Notes: generated from the letters alone by a model not told the origin. Positions 17,371-27,146 are shown, counted from the stretch's first letter. The stretch: 64,000 nucleotides of DNA from Mycolicibacterium anyangense (GCF_010731855.1 NZ_AP022620.1:5456001-5520000), one strand, 5' to 3'. Numbers and translations are program-made.

Positions 17371-18106
17371 TCCGCTCGGAGTCGACACCATCGGCGCGGG
17401 CGATGGGCGTCCCGCACCGGCGGCAGGGTTTTCCGCCGCGGCCGTAGACCCACAGCTCCGCACCCGTGCGGCGGTTGCCCGTGGTGGTGCGATTGATGCG
17501 GGAGCGGTTGACCCACAACATGTCCCGCGCTCTCGTTACCACCCGTCGCGGATCGGTCAGGGTGCTCACGGCGCTGGTGGGTAGCCGGCCGAAGACAAAG
17601 CACAGTTCGTTGCAGTAGACGTTGCCCACACCGGCCATCACCCGTTGGTCCAGCAGGGCAGCCGCGATCGGCCGGTCCGGGTCGGCGACCAGATTGGCGG
17701 CGGCACGCGCGGCGTCCCAGTCCGGCCCGAGAAGGTCGGGGCCCAGGTGGGCCACTACGTCCACATCGTGTGCGCGGTCGAGTATGTCGAGCACGCCCAG
17801 GTCGATGCCCAGTGCCTGGATGTCGTTCGTTTCCAGGATGATTCGGATCTTGTAGGCCCGGCCGACGGGTGTGCCGCGCGCCGCAACGCGCCAGCTGCCG
17901 TCCATCTTGAGGTGCGAATGGATACTGGCCGCGCCGACCCGGATGAAGAGGTGCTTGCCGCGGGAGAGCACTTCGTCGACGGTCTGCCCGGTCAGGTCCA
18001 CGGTGGCGTACTGCGGTACCCGCACATCGCAGCGAGTCAGCGTCTTGCCCACCAGCGCTTCGCGCAGGATGGCTGCGGTGCGGAACACAGTGTCGCCTTC
18101 GGGCAC
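17339..18106 (-). CDS. nei: Endonuclease VIII-type DNA glycosylase/AP lyase
   Basis: A 255-residue Fpg/Nei-family enzyme that removes oxidised bases and nicks the abasic site. The N-terminal Pro-Glu ([10 protein letters not shown], starting from GTG) provides the catalytic proline, the H2TH region contains [16 protein letters not shown], and a C-terminal zinc finger has four cysteines (CRRCG and CPSC). It corresponds to M. tuberculosis Rv3297, next to lhr. Here a DUF222/HNH gene has been placed between lhr and nei, 9 bp before the nei start and on the same strand, so nei probably now shares the SOS-boxed promoter of that gene. Confidence 0.93.
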   Translation of the reverse strand: MPEGDTVFRTAAILREALVGKTLTRCDVRVPQYATVDLTGQTVDEVLSRGKHLFIRVGAASIHSHLKMDGSWRVAARGTPVGRAYKIRIILETNDIQALGIDLGVLDILDRAHDVDVVAHLGPDLLGPDWDAARAAANLVADPDRPIAAALLDQRVMAGVGNVYCNELCFVFGRLPTSAVSTLTDPRRVVTRARDMLWVNRSRINRTTTGNRRTGAELWVYGRGGKPCRRCGTPIARADGVDSERITYWCPSCQR

Positions 18107-18115
18107 CGTTCGAGC

Positions 18116-19519
18116 TTAGAAGGGCGGCGGATCCGCAGCCGCACGTGCCTGGTTGCGGTTGCGTTCCCACTGGACCCGCGCCGCACGGTCCTGCACTCGC
18201 GTTCTTCGGCGGGTGGGCATCATCAGCTCTCGACCGGGTTGCTGCTCGGGTGGGGCGGTGGGCAGCGTCAGTTCCTCGGTGGGCGCCGACAGTTGTGGGA
18301 AGAACAGTGCCCCAGCGGGTTTGGTGGTGTAGGTACGGCCGTTCGGGGATGTCCAGATGACTGTTCCATCCGGCATTTGCCGATCAGCCCAGCCGCCGGG
18401 GCTGCCATAGAAGGTCTTCAGAAGGTGATGAGCGCGGCATAGCAGCTTCAGGTTCGACGGGTGCGTGGGGCCCAACGGGTATGGGACGGTGTGATCGATG
18501 TCGGCCACCTCGGCCGGGCGATCACAACCCGGGAACCTACACGTCAGGTCACGGCAGCGGACGAAATCTGCCAGCGCCTGTGACGGCCGATAACCCGGCT
18601 CCGCCTGCAGCTCACTGCCTCCGATCACCGGCCGCAACCGGGCCCGGGCGGCCAGCGACTGCACCACGTCGGCCGGAACAGCGCCGAAACCGGGCAGGAA
18701 TCCGGCTGCGTTCCCTTCCCCTGAGACGGTCGCCGCCTCGGCAAGGAGATGGATGACGATGTGGCCGGTGTCAGGAGAGCTGGTCGGCTTGACGGCGCAG
18801 TCATTCGAGCCGCAGCCGCAGCGCATCGTCGACGCACCCGACGCCAGCGCGGCCAGCGCGTCGGCCCGGCGTTGCCGCATGGTGCGCGGGTCATCGGAAC
18901 ACACCGTGGCAGCCAACTGGTCCAGCCGGCGACTGAACAGCGCCGCGTCGGGGGTGCGCACCGAGCCCCACAGCTGGGACAGGCCATCCTTGCCAGGGCC
19001 GACGTCGACATGGCGATCGTCATCGGCATGCCGCTCGTTGCGCACGCCGTCGGGGTCGAGATCTCGAACGAACCAGTCGATGATGTCGCTGATCTTGTTC
19101 CGGGACAGGGTGTTCCACTTCGGCGCGTTGGCCACGATACGACGATCGATGCTGGCGAGAGCATCGTCATCGGTGATCAGCCCGGTACGGTGCAACGCGA
19201 CCCGCACGACGTGAAGCTCCACCTCACCGGCGGCGAAGAGCACCGCGAGTTGTGGTAGCCGTTCGATCAGGTCCAGCCCGGTCTGCATCTGAGAAGAAGC
19301 GCGATTGCGGCTGATCCCCAACTCTGCACCCACCTCGGCGGCGACCAGTTCCCAGTTGTCGATGCACCACTGTTCTCGATTGTCCGTAGCTGCTGCCTCG
19401 ATGCGCCTGAGGGCCAGTCGGCCCGCCGCAAGGATGCGTGCCGCGATGGCTACTCGCTCTCGGTGGTGGGCCTGCCGCATGGTGTCCAGCAGAGCCGATT
19501 CATCGAGGGCGTCGAACAC
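18116..19519 (-). CDS. DUF222/13E12-repeat-family HNH endonuclease
   Basis: A 467-residue member of the mycobacterial 13E12 family: DUF222 helical domain over most of the first 300 residues and an HNH nuclease domain at about 327-366 (CRFPGCDRP, DIDHTVPYPLGPTHPSNLKLLCRAHH). The C-terminal ~90 residues are basic and proline-rich. The GTG start at 19519 lies within a perfect mycobacterial SOS box and 7-8 bases after a TATCAT -10, implying a leaderless, LexA-repressed mRNA. M. tuberculosis 13E12 genes are known LexA targets. The cellular role of the nuclease is unknown. The gene interrupts the usual lhr-nei adjacency. Confidence 0.92.
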   Translation of the reverse strand: MFDALDESALLDTMRQAHHRERVAIAARILAAGRLALRRIEAAATDNREQWCIDNWELVAAEVGAELGISRNRASSQMQTGLDLIERLPQLAVLFAAGEVELHVVRVALHRTGLITDDDALASIDRRIVANAPKWNTLSRNKISDIIDWFVRDLDPDGVRNERHADDDRHVDVGPGKDGLSQLWGSVRTPDAALFSRRLDQLAATVCSDDPRTMRQRRADALAALASGASTMRCGCGSNDCAVKPTSSPDTGHIVIHLLAEAATVSGEGNAAGFLPGFGAVPADVVQSLAARARLRPVIGGSELQAEPGYRPSQALADFVRCRDLTCRFPGCDRPAEVADIDHTVPYPLGPTHPSNLKLLCRAHHLLKTFYGSPGGWADRQMPDGTVIWTSPNGRTYTTKPAGALFFPQLSAPTEELTLPTAPPEQQPGRELMMPTRRRTRVQDRAARVQWERNRNQARAAADPPPF

Positions 19520-19527
19520 ATGTTCGA
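19512..19527. promoter_or_regulatory. LexA/SOS box
   Basis: TCGAAC-ACAT-GTTCGA, a perfect 16-bp match to the mycobacterial SOS box TCGAAC-N4-GTTCGA. It starts at the last base of the TATCAT -10 (19532-19527, minus strand) and covers the GTG start of the DUF222/HNH gene, so LexA would occlude the promoter. Confidence 0.92.
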
Positions 19528-19630
19528 TGATACCAGTGATCCCGACAAGTTTCGAGACTTTTCGGCGGTCTTCTCATTTGGGTACGGACAGGTCAGGCAT
19601 CGCTTGTGCGAGCTCGAAAGCTGTTGACAC

Positions 19631-22600
19631 TCAGCGCAGTCGAAGCCCGCGCGGGGTCCTGGCGAATCCGGCGTCGACCAATGCATCGGCGGTGGCGCGC
19701 CGGTCCGGATGCGCAACGAGCTCGAGCACTGGAACGCCGTCGACCTTCTCGACCAACACCCCGCCGACCCGACCGCTGCCCACCAAGTCGACCAGGGCTC
19801 CGGCGGCGGCGCGTTGGGCCTCCTCGTCGGCGCTGAAGTTCAGCAGCGACCGCCCGCCGCGTTCGAGGAACCACACCAGGTCGCCGTCGACGAGCACCAC
19901 CAGCGCGCCTGCTTTGCGCCCGGGGCGGTGGCTGGCATCGGTGTCCGCGCGCTGCGGCCACGGCAGCGCCGCCCCGTACGGATTGGCCGGGTCCGCGGCG
20001 GCGAGCACGACGGCGTGATACTCGGGGCGCTCCTGATCCACCGTGTCGAGGTAGGTGCGCAGCCGGTCGACGGTCGAGGCCACCGCGAACTGCGCCCCAC
20101 CGAGCGACTCCACGAAATAGCCCCGCTGGCAACGGCCGGCCTCCTCGAACCCGCTGAGCACCTTGTAGAGCATCGCGAATCCGCCCGGCACCCCTTCGGT
20201 GGCCACCGCCCCCTTGGTGAGCACGCCGTAGCGGTTGAGCAGAAGCTCCGCGGAAAAGTGCGCTCGCAGAGTCGAATCCGGCTCACGGGCCGGCACCGCA
20301 GACCATCGCCCTGCCACCGTCGGATCGGCCGGCCTGCTTTGCGGATTGGCCACCGAATACCGGCTCAGTCGCGGTGCGCGACGCTGCCGGTGGGCGGGCG
20401 CCGTAGGTCGCCTGCCACCGGGCTTGCGACCGCCGGAGAGGATGGCTCGCACGGGAGCGAACGTGTCGCCGGTGACCCAGCCGGCCCAGATCAATTCCCA
20501 CAGCGCGGCCTTGAACGACTCCTCCGACCCCTGCACCAGCTGGCGGAAGAAGAACGCCCCACGCGCCTCGCCCGGCGAGCCCAGGACATCGAAGATGGCG
20601 CGATGGGTGTCGGTGAAGTCGATCTCGGCGGGAGCGGCCATGGTCAGCGCAGCGGTGTCGGCATGATGGAACGCGATCCAGCCGTCGCTCCCGGAGATCG
20701 ACCCCATGCCGGTCCAGGTGATCTCGCCGGAGGCCAGCAGTTCGTCGAGCATGGCGGGCTGGTAGTCGCGAACCCGGGGAGCGAAGATCAACGGTTCGAC
20801 GGCCGACGCCAGAATCGGTACGCCGGCAAGCTGATCGATGACCCCGGCCAGGCCGTCCACCCCGGTGGTGGCCGAGCGGCCGACCTGCTGCCAGGCCGGG
20901 AGGAACCGGGCGTACGCGCTGGTGCTGACCGGCTCGACCTGCGCGCGCAGCGCCGCCAATGACCGGCGCCGCAGGATGCGGAGAACTTCCGCGTCGCACC
21001 ATTGGTCGGCATCGTCGGAGGCGACGAACTCGCCCCGGATCAGCTTGCCGTCCAACGCCATCCGACCCAGTACATCGGCTGCCACCCGCAGGCCCAAGCC
21101 GAACCGGGCGGCCGCCTCCGAGGTGGTGAACGGTCCGCGGGTGCGGGCGAACCGCCCCATCAGCTCACCCAGTGGATCGGGCACCGTCTCGGTGAAACTG
21201 GTGGGCACCCCAACCGGAACGGCGACGCCCACCGCGTCGCGTAACCGGCCGATGTCCTCGATGCCGATCCACCACGCTTGCCCGGCGAACGACACGGGGA
21301 GAACCCGTTTGGCGGCGTGCAGCCCGGCCAGCCACCCCCCGACGTCAGCCGTCTGGCAGCGCTGCGCGATCTCGTCCTCGGTCAGGGGGCCGAGCAGCCG
21401 AAGCAGATCGGCCACTCCCTCGGCATCGCGCGCCTTGCGGTCCTCGGACAGGTGCTGCAGCTGACGCGATGTCGCGGCGATGACGTCGGGGTCCAGGAGT
21501 TCACGAAGTTCGACCCGGCCCAGTAGCTCGGCCAGCAGCGTGCTGTCCAGCGACAGGGCCGCCGCGCGTCGCTCGGCCAGCGGACTGTCGCCCTCGTACA
21601 TGAATGCGCCGACGTAGCCGAACAGCAGTGAGGCCGCGAACGGCGACGGCATCGGTGTCTCGACCTCGACCAGCCGGACCCGGCGCTGGGCGATCCGGCC
21701 CATCAGATCGGTCAGTGTCGGGACGTCGTAGACATCCTGCAGGCACTCGCGCACCGCTTCGAGCACGATGGGAAAGTCGGGGTACTTGCGCGCCACATCG
21801 AGCAACTGGGCGGCCCGCTGGCGTTGATGCCACAGCGGAGATCGCTTGCCGGGATTGCGTTTCGGCAGCAGCAGGGCACGGGCGGCGCATTCGCGGAACC
21901 GGGAGGCGAACAACGCCGATCCGCCGACCTCGGTGGTGACCAGCGGTTCGATCTCGTCGGGTTCGAAGACGAACAGCTCTGCCCCCGGTGGGGTGTCCTC
22001 GGTGTCGGGCAGCCGTACCACGATGCCGTCGTCGGAGGCCGTCGGCTTCTCGTCGATGCCGTAACGCTCCAGGAGTCGCCGACTGACCGCCAGTGCCAGG
22101 GGCCCGTGCACCTTGAGCCCGTACGGCGAGTGCAGGATCACCCGCCAGTCACCGAGTTCGTCGCGGAAACGCTCCACCAGCAGGGTGGTGTCGCTGGGTA
22201 CCACCTTGGTGGCAGTGCGCTGATCGTCGAGCAGCTGCCACAGGTTGTCGGTGGCATAGTCGGCGAAACCCAAAGCGGAACAACGGCTGTCGAACGCATC
22301 TCGATCCAGCCCGGCCAGCTCGCCGGTGAACCTGCCCACGGCCTGGCCCAGCTCGGCCGGCCGGCCGGCGTCGTCGCCCCGCCAGAACGGCAGCCGCGCG
22401 GGCTGGCCGGGTGCCGGGATCACCAGCACCCGATCGTGGGTGATCTCGGTGATGCGCCAACTGGTGGCCCCCAGCGAGATCACATCGCCCGGGCGTGATT
22501 CGTAGACCATCTCCTCATCGAGTTCACCTACCCGCGAGGGCTTTTCGGTATCGGTGGCCAGGTAGACGGTGAACATGCCCCGGTCCGGGATGGCTCCACC

Positions 22601-24160
22601 CGAGGTGACGGCCAGCCGCTGCGCGCCAGGCCGTGCGGTGAGCATGCCGTTGTCGCGGTCGTAGACCAGGCGCGGGCGCAGTTCGGCGAAGTCGGTGGAC
22701 GGGTACTTACCCGACAACAGGTCCAGGGTGGCTTCGAAGGCGCTGCGCGGCAACGTCGCGAAGGGAGCGCTGCGGCGCACCACGTCGAACCACTCGTCGG
22801 CGCTCACCGGCTCCAACGCGCAGGCCGCCACGGTGTGCTGGGCCAGGATGTCCAGCGGATTGGTGGGTACCCGCATGGTCTCGATCTGGCCCGCGAGCAT
22901 CCGCTGCACGCTCACCGCGCAGCCGATGAGATCGGTGCGGTGTTTGGGGAACAGCACGCCCCGGGAGATCTCGCCGACCTGGTGGCCGGCCCGGCCGATG
23001 CGCTGCAGTCCGCTGGCCACCGAGGGCGGAGCCTCCACCTGGATCACCAGATCCACCGCGCCCATGTCGATGCCGAGCTCCAGGCTCGAGGTGGCCACGA
23101 CGGCCTTCAAGCGCCCGGTCTTGAGGTCCTCCTCGACGAGGGCGCGCTGCTCCTTGGACACCGAGCCGTGGTGGGCGCGGGCGAGCAGGGGCTCGGCGCC
23201 GTAGGTCTGCCCGCTGCCCATGATGTGGGCGGGTGGCCCGCCCGGAACCTCCCGGTTGGCCGGGGCGGCCAGTTCGATACCGCAGCGTTCGGCGTGGATC
23301 TCGTTGATGCGGGAGGTGAGCCGCTCGGCCAGGCGCCGCGAGTTGGCGAACACGATGGTGGAGTTGTGCGCCTCGATCAGGTCGACGATGCGCGCCTCGA
23401 CATCGGGCCAGATGGTGTTGTTCTCCAGGTTGGCCATATCCGGTACCGGCACCTGGACGGTGAGCTCGAAGGTTTTGGCCGCCGGCGGCGCGACGATGGT
23501 GGTGGGGCGTCCGCCTGACAGAAAGCGCGCCACCTCCTCGGCCGGCCGGACCGTCGCCGACAGGCCGATCCGCTGTGCGGGTTTCTCCAGCATGGCGTCC
23601 AGCCGTTCCAGCGACACCGCCAGATGGGCTCCGCGTTTGGTCGCGGCGACGGCGTGCACCTCGTCGACGATCACCGTCTGCACCCCGGCCAGCGTCTCGC
23701 GGGCCGCCGACGTCAGCATCAGGAACAGCGACTCCGGTGTGGTGATCAGGATGTCCGGCGGCCGGGTGATCAGCTCGCGGCGCTGGGCCGGGGGAGTGTC
23801 ACCGGAGCGGACGCCGACACTGATCTGCGGGACGGGCAGCCCGTCGCGTTCGGCGATCCGGGTGATCCCGGTCAGCGGGGTGCGCAGGTTCCGTTCGACG
23901 TCGACGGCCAGTGCCTTGAGCGGGGAGACATAGAGCACCCTGGTGCCCTTCGAAGGCTCCTCATGCGCCAGCCGGTCGATCGCCCACAGGAACGCGGCCA
24001 GCGTCTTGCCGGAACCGGTGGGCGCGATGACCAGAGTGTTGTCGCCGTCGGCGATCGCCGCCCAGGCTCGAGCCTGGGCAGCCGTCGGCTCGACGAACGT
24101 ACCCGCGAACCAGTTCCGGGTCAGCGCGCTGAACCGGGCCATCGGGGCCGGGGGATTCAC
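19631..24160 (-). CDS. lhr: Lhr-type ATP-dependent DNA helicase
   Basis: A 1509-residue superfamily 2 helicase, the length of the well-studied M. smegmatis Lhr. Walker A is IAPTGSGKTLAAF, Walker B is VIVDEVHAV (DEVH), motif VI is QRIGRAGHQ. The Lhr-specific winged-helix and beta-barrel modules follow to about residue 850, and the long C-terminal region (~900-1509) is the multimerising tail. The enzyme translocates 3' to 5' on single-stranded DNA and unwinds RNA:DNA hybrids, and mycobacterial lhr is part of the DNA-damage response. I used GTG at 24160; ATG at 24142 is an alternative. It begins 34 bp after the P450 stop on the same strand. Confidence 0.94.
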   Translation of the reverse strand: MNPPAPMARFSALTRNWFAGTFVEPTAAQARAWAAIADGDNTLVIAPTGSGKTLAAFLWAIDRLAHEEPSKGTRVLYVSPLKALAVDVERNLRTPLTGITRIAERDGLPVPQISVGVRSGDTPPAQRRELITRPPDILITTPESLFLMLTSAARETLAGVQTVIVDEVHAVAATKRGAHLAVSLERLDAMLEKPAQRIGLSATVRPAEEVARFLSGGRPTTIVAPPAAKTFELTVQVPVPDMANLENNTIWPDVEARIVDLIEAHNSTIVFANSRRLAERLTSRINEIHAERCGIELAAPANREVPGGPPAHIMGSGQTYGAEPLLARAHHGSVSKEQRALVEEDLKTGRLKAVVATSSLELGIDMGAVDLVIQVEAPPSVASGLQRIGRAGHQVGEISRGVLFPKHRTDLIGCAVSVQRMLAGQIETMRVPTNPLDILAQHTVAACALEPVSADEWFDVVRRSAPFATLPRSAFEATLDLLSGKYPSTDFAELRPRLVYDRDNGMLTARPGAQRLAVTSGGAIPDRGMFTVYLATDTEKPSRVGELDEEMVYESRPGDVISLGATSWRITEITHDRVLVIPAPGQPARLPFWRGDDAGRPAELGQAVGRFTGELAGLDRDAFDSRCSALGFADYATDNLWQLLDDQRTATKVVPSDTTLLVERFRDELGDWRVILHSPYGLKVHGPLALAVSRRLLERYGIDEKPTASDDGIVVRLPDTEDTPPGAELFVFEPDEIEPLVTTEVGGSALFASRFRECAARALLLPKRNPGKRSPLWHQRQRAAQLLDVARKYPDFPIVLEAVRECLQDVYDVPTLTDLMGRIAQRRVRLVEVETPMPSPFAASLLFGYVGAFMYEGDSPLAERRAAALSLDSTLLAELLGRVELRELLDPDVIAATSRQLQHLSEDRKARDAEGVADLLRLLGPLTEDEIAQRCQTADVGGWLAGLHAAKRVLPVSFAGQAWWIGIEDIGRLRDAVGVAVPVGVPTSFTETVPDPLGELMGRFARTRGPFTTSEAAARFGLGLRVAADVLGRMALDGKLIRGEFVASDDADQWCDAEVLRILRRRSLAALRAQVEPVSTSAYARFLPAWQQVGRSATTGVDGLAGVIDQLAGVPILASAVEPLIFAPRVRDYQPAMLDELLASGEITWTGMGSISGSDGWIAFHHADTAALTMAAPAEIDFTDTHRAIFDVLGSPGEARGAFFFRQLVQGSEESFKAALWELIWAGWVTGDTFAPVRAILSGGRKPGGRRPTAPAHRQRRAPRLSRYSVANPQSRPADPTVAGRWSAVPAREPDSTLRAHFSAELLLNRYGVLTKGAVATEGVPGGFAMLYKVLSGFEEAGRCQRGYFVESLGGAQFAVASTVDRLRTYLDTVDQERPEYHAVVLAAADPANPYGAALPWPQRADTDASHRPGRKAGALVVLVDGDLVWFLERGGRSLLNFSADEEAQRAAAGALVDLVGSGRVGGVLVEKVDGVPVLELVAHPDRRATADALVDAGFARTPRGLRLR

Positions 24161-24194
24161 CCCACCAGACTGCCAGGCCGTACCGACAAGGAGC

Positions 24195-25454
24195 TCAGTC
24201 GATCGCGGTGAAATCCACCCACAGATGCCGCGGCCCCCGGAACACCTGGTTGTGCCGATATGGCGGCGGATCCACCACCAGCCGGGGCGAGCGCACCCGG
24301 CGCAGGAAGATCTCCAGGGCGACGTTGATCTCGAGCCTCGCCAGCGGACCACCGAAGCAGGTGTGGATACCGCTGCCGAAACCCAGGTGCTCGTTGCCCT
24401 CGCGCAGCGGGTCGAACCGGTCGGGGTGGGCGAACTTGCGGGGATCGCGGTTGGCGGCCGCCCACACCAGGAAGACCGCCGAGCCGGCCGGGATCCGGGT
24501 ACCGCCGATCTCGATGTCTGCCGTGGCCCAGCGGCTGGGGAAGAACTGGACCGCTCCTTGCAGCCGCTGCACTTCTTCGATGGTGCGCGGGATCAGGTCA
24601 GGGTTGTCCCGGACCAGATCCCACGATCCTTGGTTACGCAGCAGCGTCATCACACAGTTGGTGATCGTGTTCACCGTCGAGTCATGTCCGGCAACCAGCA
24701 ACAGCAGCGCGTTGGACTCGGCGACCTCCTTGGACACCGGGCCGTCGGGACCGTCATCGTGCAGCGCCGCCGAGAGCAGGCCGGGCCCCGGCTCACGGCT
24801 GATCCGGTCGACCAGATCGTGGACGTAGGTGCCCAGCTCCACCATGCTGGTGGCAGCCTTGGCCGCGGCTGCCCGGCCTTCCTCGGTGTGCGCCTCCGGG
24901 CCGACGTCGGCGCCCTGCATGAAGTCGGTGACCCAGGAGTGGAACTGCGGCTCGTCGGCGATCGGCGCACCCAGCACCCGGAAGATCACCGACACCGGGA
25001 TCGGGTAGGAGAAGTCCTCGACGACATCCATCCGGGTGGAGCCCCGGGCCTTCACCGTGTCCAGCAGTTCGTTGGCGAGGTCGGCGACCATCGACTCCAT
25101 GCTCGGGATCAGGTCGGGGGAGTGCGGCGGGCCGAAATGCCGCATGAACTGCCGCCGCATCGTGTCGTGTGCGGGCGGGTCGGAGACCAGCATGCTGGCA
25201 TCCCGCGCCTGCGCTGCCTCGGTGGGCTCCAGGTGGGTCTGCTTCTCGCCGAACAGTCCCGACGGGCTACGGCTGATATCCGAGCTGATCCGCGGATCGT
25301 GCGACAGCGCAAGGGCTTCCGGATAGCCGGTGACCACGTAGGTTCGCTCGGAGACCTTGGCCACCGGCGTCTTACGCAATTCCTCGAAGTAGGGGTAGGG
25401 ATTCGGCCGGTTCTCGAATTTCATCGCCTCGGCCCAGGCGGTTGCGGCATCCAT
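24195..25454 (-). CDS. Cytochrome P450 with clustered redox partners
   Basis: A 419-residue soluble bacterial P450. The heme-binding loop is FGSGIHTCFGG, the I-helix oxygen-activation motif is AGHDST (serine where many have threonine before the last residue), and the K-helix ExxR is EVQR. The ATG at 25454 follows AGGAG at a normal distance. It is the third gene of a ferredoxin-reductase-P450 operon, starting 13 bp after the reductase stop, so the electron chain is encoded together. The family number and substrate cannot be assigned from sequence alone; sterols, terpenes or fatty acids are all possible in mycobacteria. Confidence 0.9.
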   Translation of the reverse strand: MDAATAWAEAMKFENRPNPYPYFEELRKTPVAKVSERTYVVTGYPEALALSHDPRISSDISRSPSGLFGEKQTHLEPTEAAQARDASMLVSDPPAHDTMRRQFMRHFGPPHSPDLIPSMESMVADLANELLDTVKARGSTRMDVVEDFSYPIPVSVIFRVLGAPIADEPQFHSWVTDFMQGADVGPEAHTEEGRAAAAKAATSMVELGTYVHDLVDRISREPGPGLLSAALHDDGPDGPVSKEVAESNALLLLVAGHDSTVNTITNCVMTLLRNQGSWDLVRDNPDLIPRTIEEVQRLQGAVQFFPSRWATADIEIGGTRIPAGSAVFLVWAAANRDPRKFAHPDRFDPLREGNEHLGFGSGIHTCFGGPLARLEINVALEIFLRRVRSPRLVVDPPPYRHNQVFRGPRHLWVDFTAID

Positions 25455-25467
25455 GGCGGCGTTCTCC

Positions 25468-26880
25468 TTATGCGCGCGGCCGGAACTCGGCGCTACGGTC
25501 GGTCGGGTCGTGTCCGGTGAGCACCACGTCGGGGTTGCCCGCGGGCTCACGCGGATCGGGGAATCGGGCCGGCATCACCTCGGCGTCGGCCGGCCGGTCG
25601 TAGCCGGGGGGCGGGGGCGGGAAGGGCGCCGACTTCTCGATCAGGGAGGCGTAGTACGGCAGCCACTTCCCGTGGTTGAAGGTGACTGCACCGACGATCC
25701 GCCCGCGCTTGCCGTAGGCGGCGGCGAATCGGCGCTCCGACGGCGAGCCCTGGGTGAACACGATCTCGTCACCGAACGAGCACACCCCGACGCTTTTGAT
25801 GTTCACCCCGAACTGCCCTGACCAGAACGACGGCAACGGCAGGTGCGGGCGTCGGCCTACCTCCAGGTGGATCATGTTGTTGGCGGCCACTTCGGCGCCG
25901 AAAACGGCGTTGTCCCAATGCTCCTGGGCGATGAACTCATAGTCGTAGAGGACGTGCGGGGCGCGCGCGACATCGCCGGCGACGAAGATGTGGTCGGTCA
26001 CCACACCGTTGATGTCGAAGGCTCGGCAGCCCGCGTCGCACCCCACGCCCCACGGCCCGGCGGCCAGGCCGGCCCCGTCGAGCCATTCGACATTGCGGAT
26101 CGACCCGAGTGAGGCCACCACGACGTCCACGTCCAGTACGGAGCCGTCGGAGAGGTGCGCCTGCCGGACATGTCCGGAGCTGTCACCCGAAAGTCCCTGC
26201 ACCGCAACGCCGGTGCGCAGGTCCACTCCGGCGTCGCGCATCATGCCCGCGGCGATCTCGCTGATGACGCCGCCGAGGGCGCCCATCAGCGGGCCCTTAC
26301 CGCGCTCGGCGACGGTCACGTTCAGGTCCAGGTCCCGGCACACCGAGGCGATCTCGGAACCGACGAATCCGGACCCCACGATCAGCACCCGCTTGGGTCG
26401 CGCCTTGAGCGCGGCCGACAACCCGGTCGCGTCTTCGACGGTGCGCATGGTGAACACACCCTGCAGTGCACCCTCTTGCGGGTTGGGCCACGGCCGGGCC
26501 CGGGTACCGGTGGCGATCAGCAACCGGTCGTATCCGATGTCCTCGCCGTTGGCCAGCTTGACCACGTGGTTGATCCGGTCCAGGCCCACGGCGGCCACTC
26601 CGAGCTTCCAGGTGGCGTCCACCGGGCGCAGCCGGGGCAACTTGGTGTGGTCGGCCGGCACCCACCCCTTGAGTACCTGCTTGGACAGCGGCGGGCGATC
26701 GTACGGTTCGTGCGGTTCGTCGCCGATAATCGTCAGTGACCCGTTGAACCCCTTGTCCCGCAATGCTTCTGCCGCTCGGAGGCCGGCAAGGGAGGCGCCG
26801 ACGATCACGATGCGGCCCTCGGCGCGAAACTGTTCGACGACCTTGTCGAGCTGGTAGCCGCCGGCCTTGGGGGCGCTCAC
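25468..26880 (-). CDS. Ferredoxin reductase (FAD/NAD-dependent)
   Basis: A 470-residue flavoprotein of the putidaredoxin/rubredoxin reductase type. FAD motif VGASLAGLRAAEAL near residue 26, NAD motif VGSGFVGSEIA near 170, and the second FAD site HIFVAGDVARAP near 295. It extends past the usual ~410 residues with a proline-rich tail (PPPPPGYDRPADAEV). It would pass NADH electrons to the ferredoxin encoded immediately upstream and on to the P450. Its GTG overlaps the ferredoxin stop by GTGA, indicating coupled translation. Confidence 0.9.
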   Translation of the reverse strand: MSAPKAGGYQLDKVVEQFRAEGRIVIVGASLAGLRAAEALRDKGFNGSLTIIGDEPHEPYDRPPLSKQVLKGWVPADHTKLPRLRPVDATWKLGVAAVGLDRINHVVKLANGEDIGYDRLLIATGTRARPWPNPQEGALQGVFTMRTVEDATGLSAALKARPKRVLIVGSGFVGSEIASVCRDLDLNVTVAERGKGPLMGALGGVISEIAAGMMRDAGVDLRTGVAVQGLSGDSSGHVRQAHLSDGSVLDVDVVVASLGSIRNVEWLDGAGLAAGPWGVGCDAGCRAFDINGVVTDHIFVAGDVARAPHVLYDYEFIAQEHWDNAVFGAEVAANNMIHLEVGRRPHLPLPSFWSGQFGVNIKSVGVCSFGDEIVFTQGSPSERRFAAAYGKRGRIVGAVTFNHGKWLPYYASLIEKSAPFPPPPPGYDRPADAEVMPARFPDPREPAGNPDVVLTGHDPTDRSAEFRPRA

Positions 26881-27092
26881 AGCGTGTTCCGGTCCGCGGG
26901 CGGGTCGGCCTCGACGATGATGGCCTGCACGGGGCAGGATGCCGCCGCCCGCAACACCCGCTGCCGTTGTGATTCGTCGGGGTTCGGATCGTAGGCCAGC
27001 GCCTCTTCACCGACGAGTTCGAGCACCTCGGGCGCCAACGGCACGCATTGCGCGTACCCCTGGCACTTGTTCAGATCGACGACCAAGCGCAT
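26877..27092 (-). CDS. [3Fe-4S] ferredoxin
   Basis: A 71-residue acidic ferredoxin with three cluster cysteines, Cys10, Cys16 and Cys53 (CQGYAQC and SCP). The position that would hold the fourth ligand of a [4Fe-4S] protein is Tyr13, one of the variant residues seen in mycobacterial P450 ferredoxins, where it is thought to tune potential. It would shuttle electrons between the reductase and the P450 downstream. A TATTCT -10 (27106-27101, minus strand) lies 8 bases before the ATG, suggesting a leaderless operon transcript. Confidence 0.92.
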   Translation of the reverse strand: MRLVVDLNKCQGYAQCVPLAPEVLELVGEEALAYDPNPDESQRQRVLRAAASCPVQAIIVEADPPADRNTL

Positions 27093-27115
27093 GGGCGCTG
27101 AGAATAGTTGGCTGT

Positions 27116-27144
27116 GCTGGCCAAGTGCTGAATTTCCGGCCAGC
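27116..27144. promoter_or_regulatory. Inverted repeat between the hemophore-like gene and the P450 operon
   Basis: GCTGGCC (27116-27122) and its complement GGCCAGC (27138-27144) enclose 15 bases. It lies just past the stop of the hemophore-like gene and just upstream of the ferredoxin -10, so it may act as a weak terminator or an operator. There is no U-tract. Confidence 0.35.
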
Positions 27145-27146
27145 TC

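Noticed and set aside
18116..19519. phiRv-type prophage attachment in the 13E12-family gene
   Set aside because: 13E12 genes host prophages in M. tuberculosis, but this copy is intact with no integrase or phage genes nearby.
27116..27144. Strong intrinsic terminator
   Set aside because: The stem is only 7 bp with a 15-base loop and no U-tract, so I list it only as a weak regulatory candidate.
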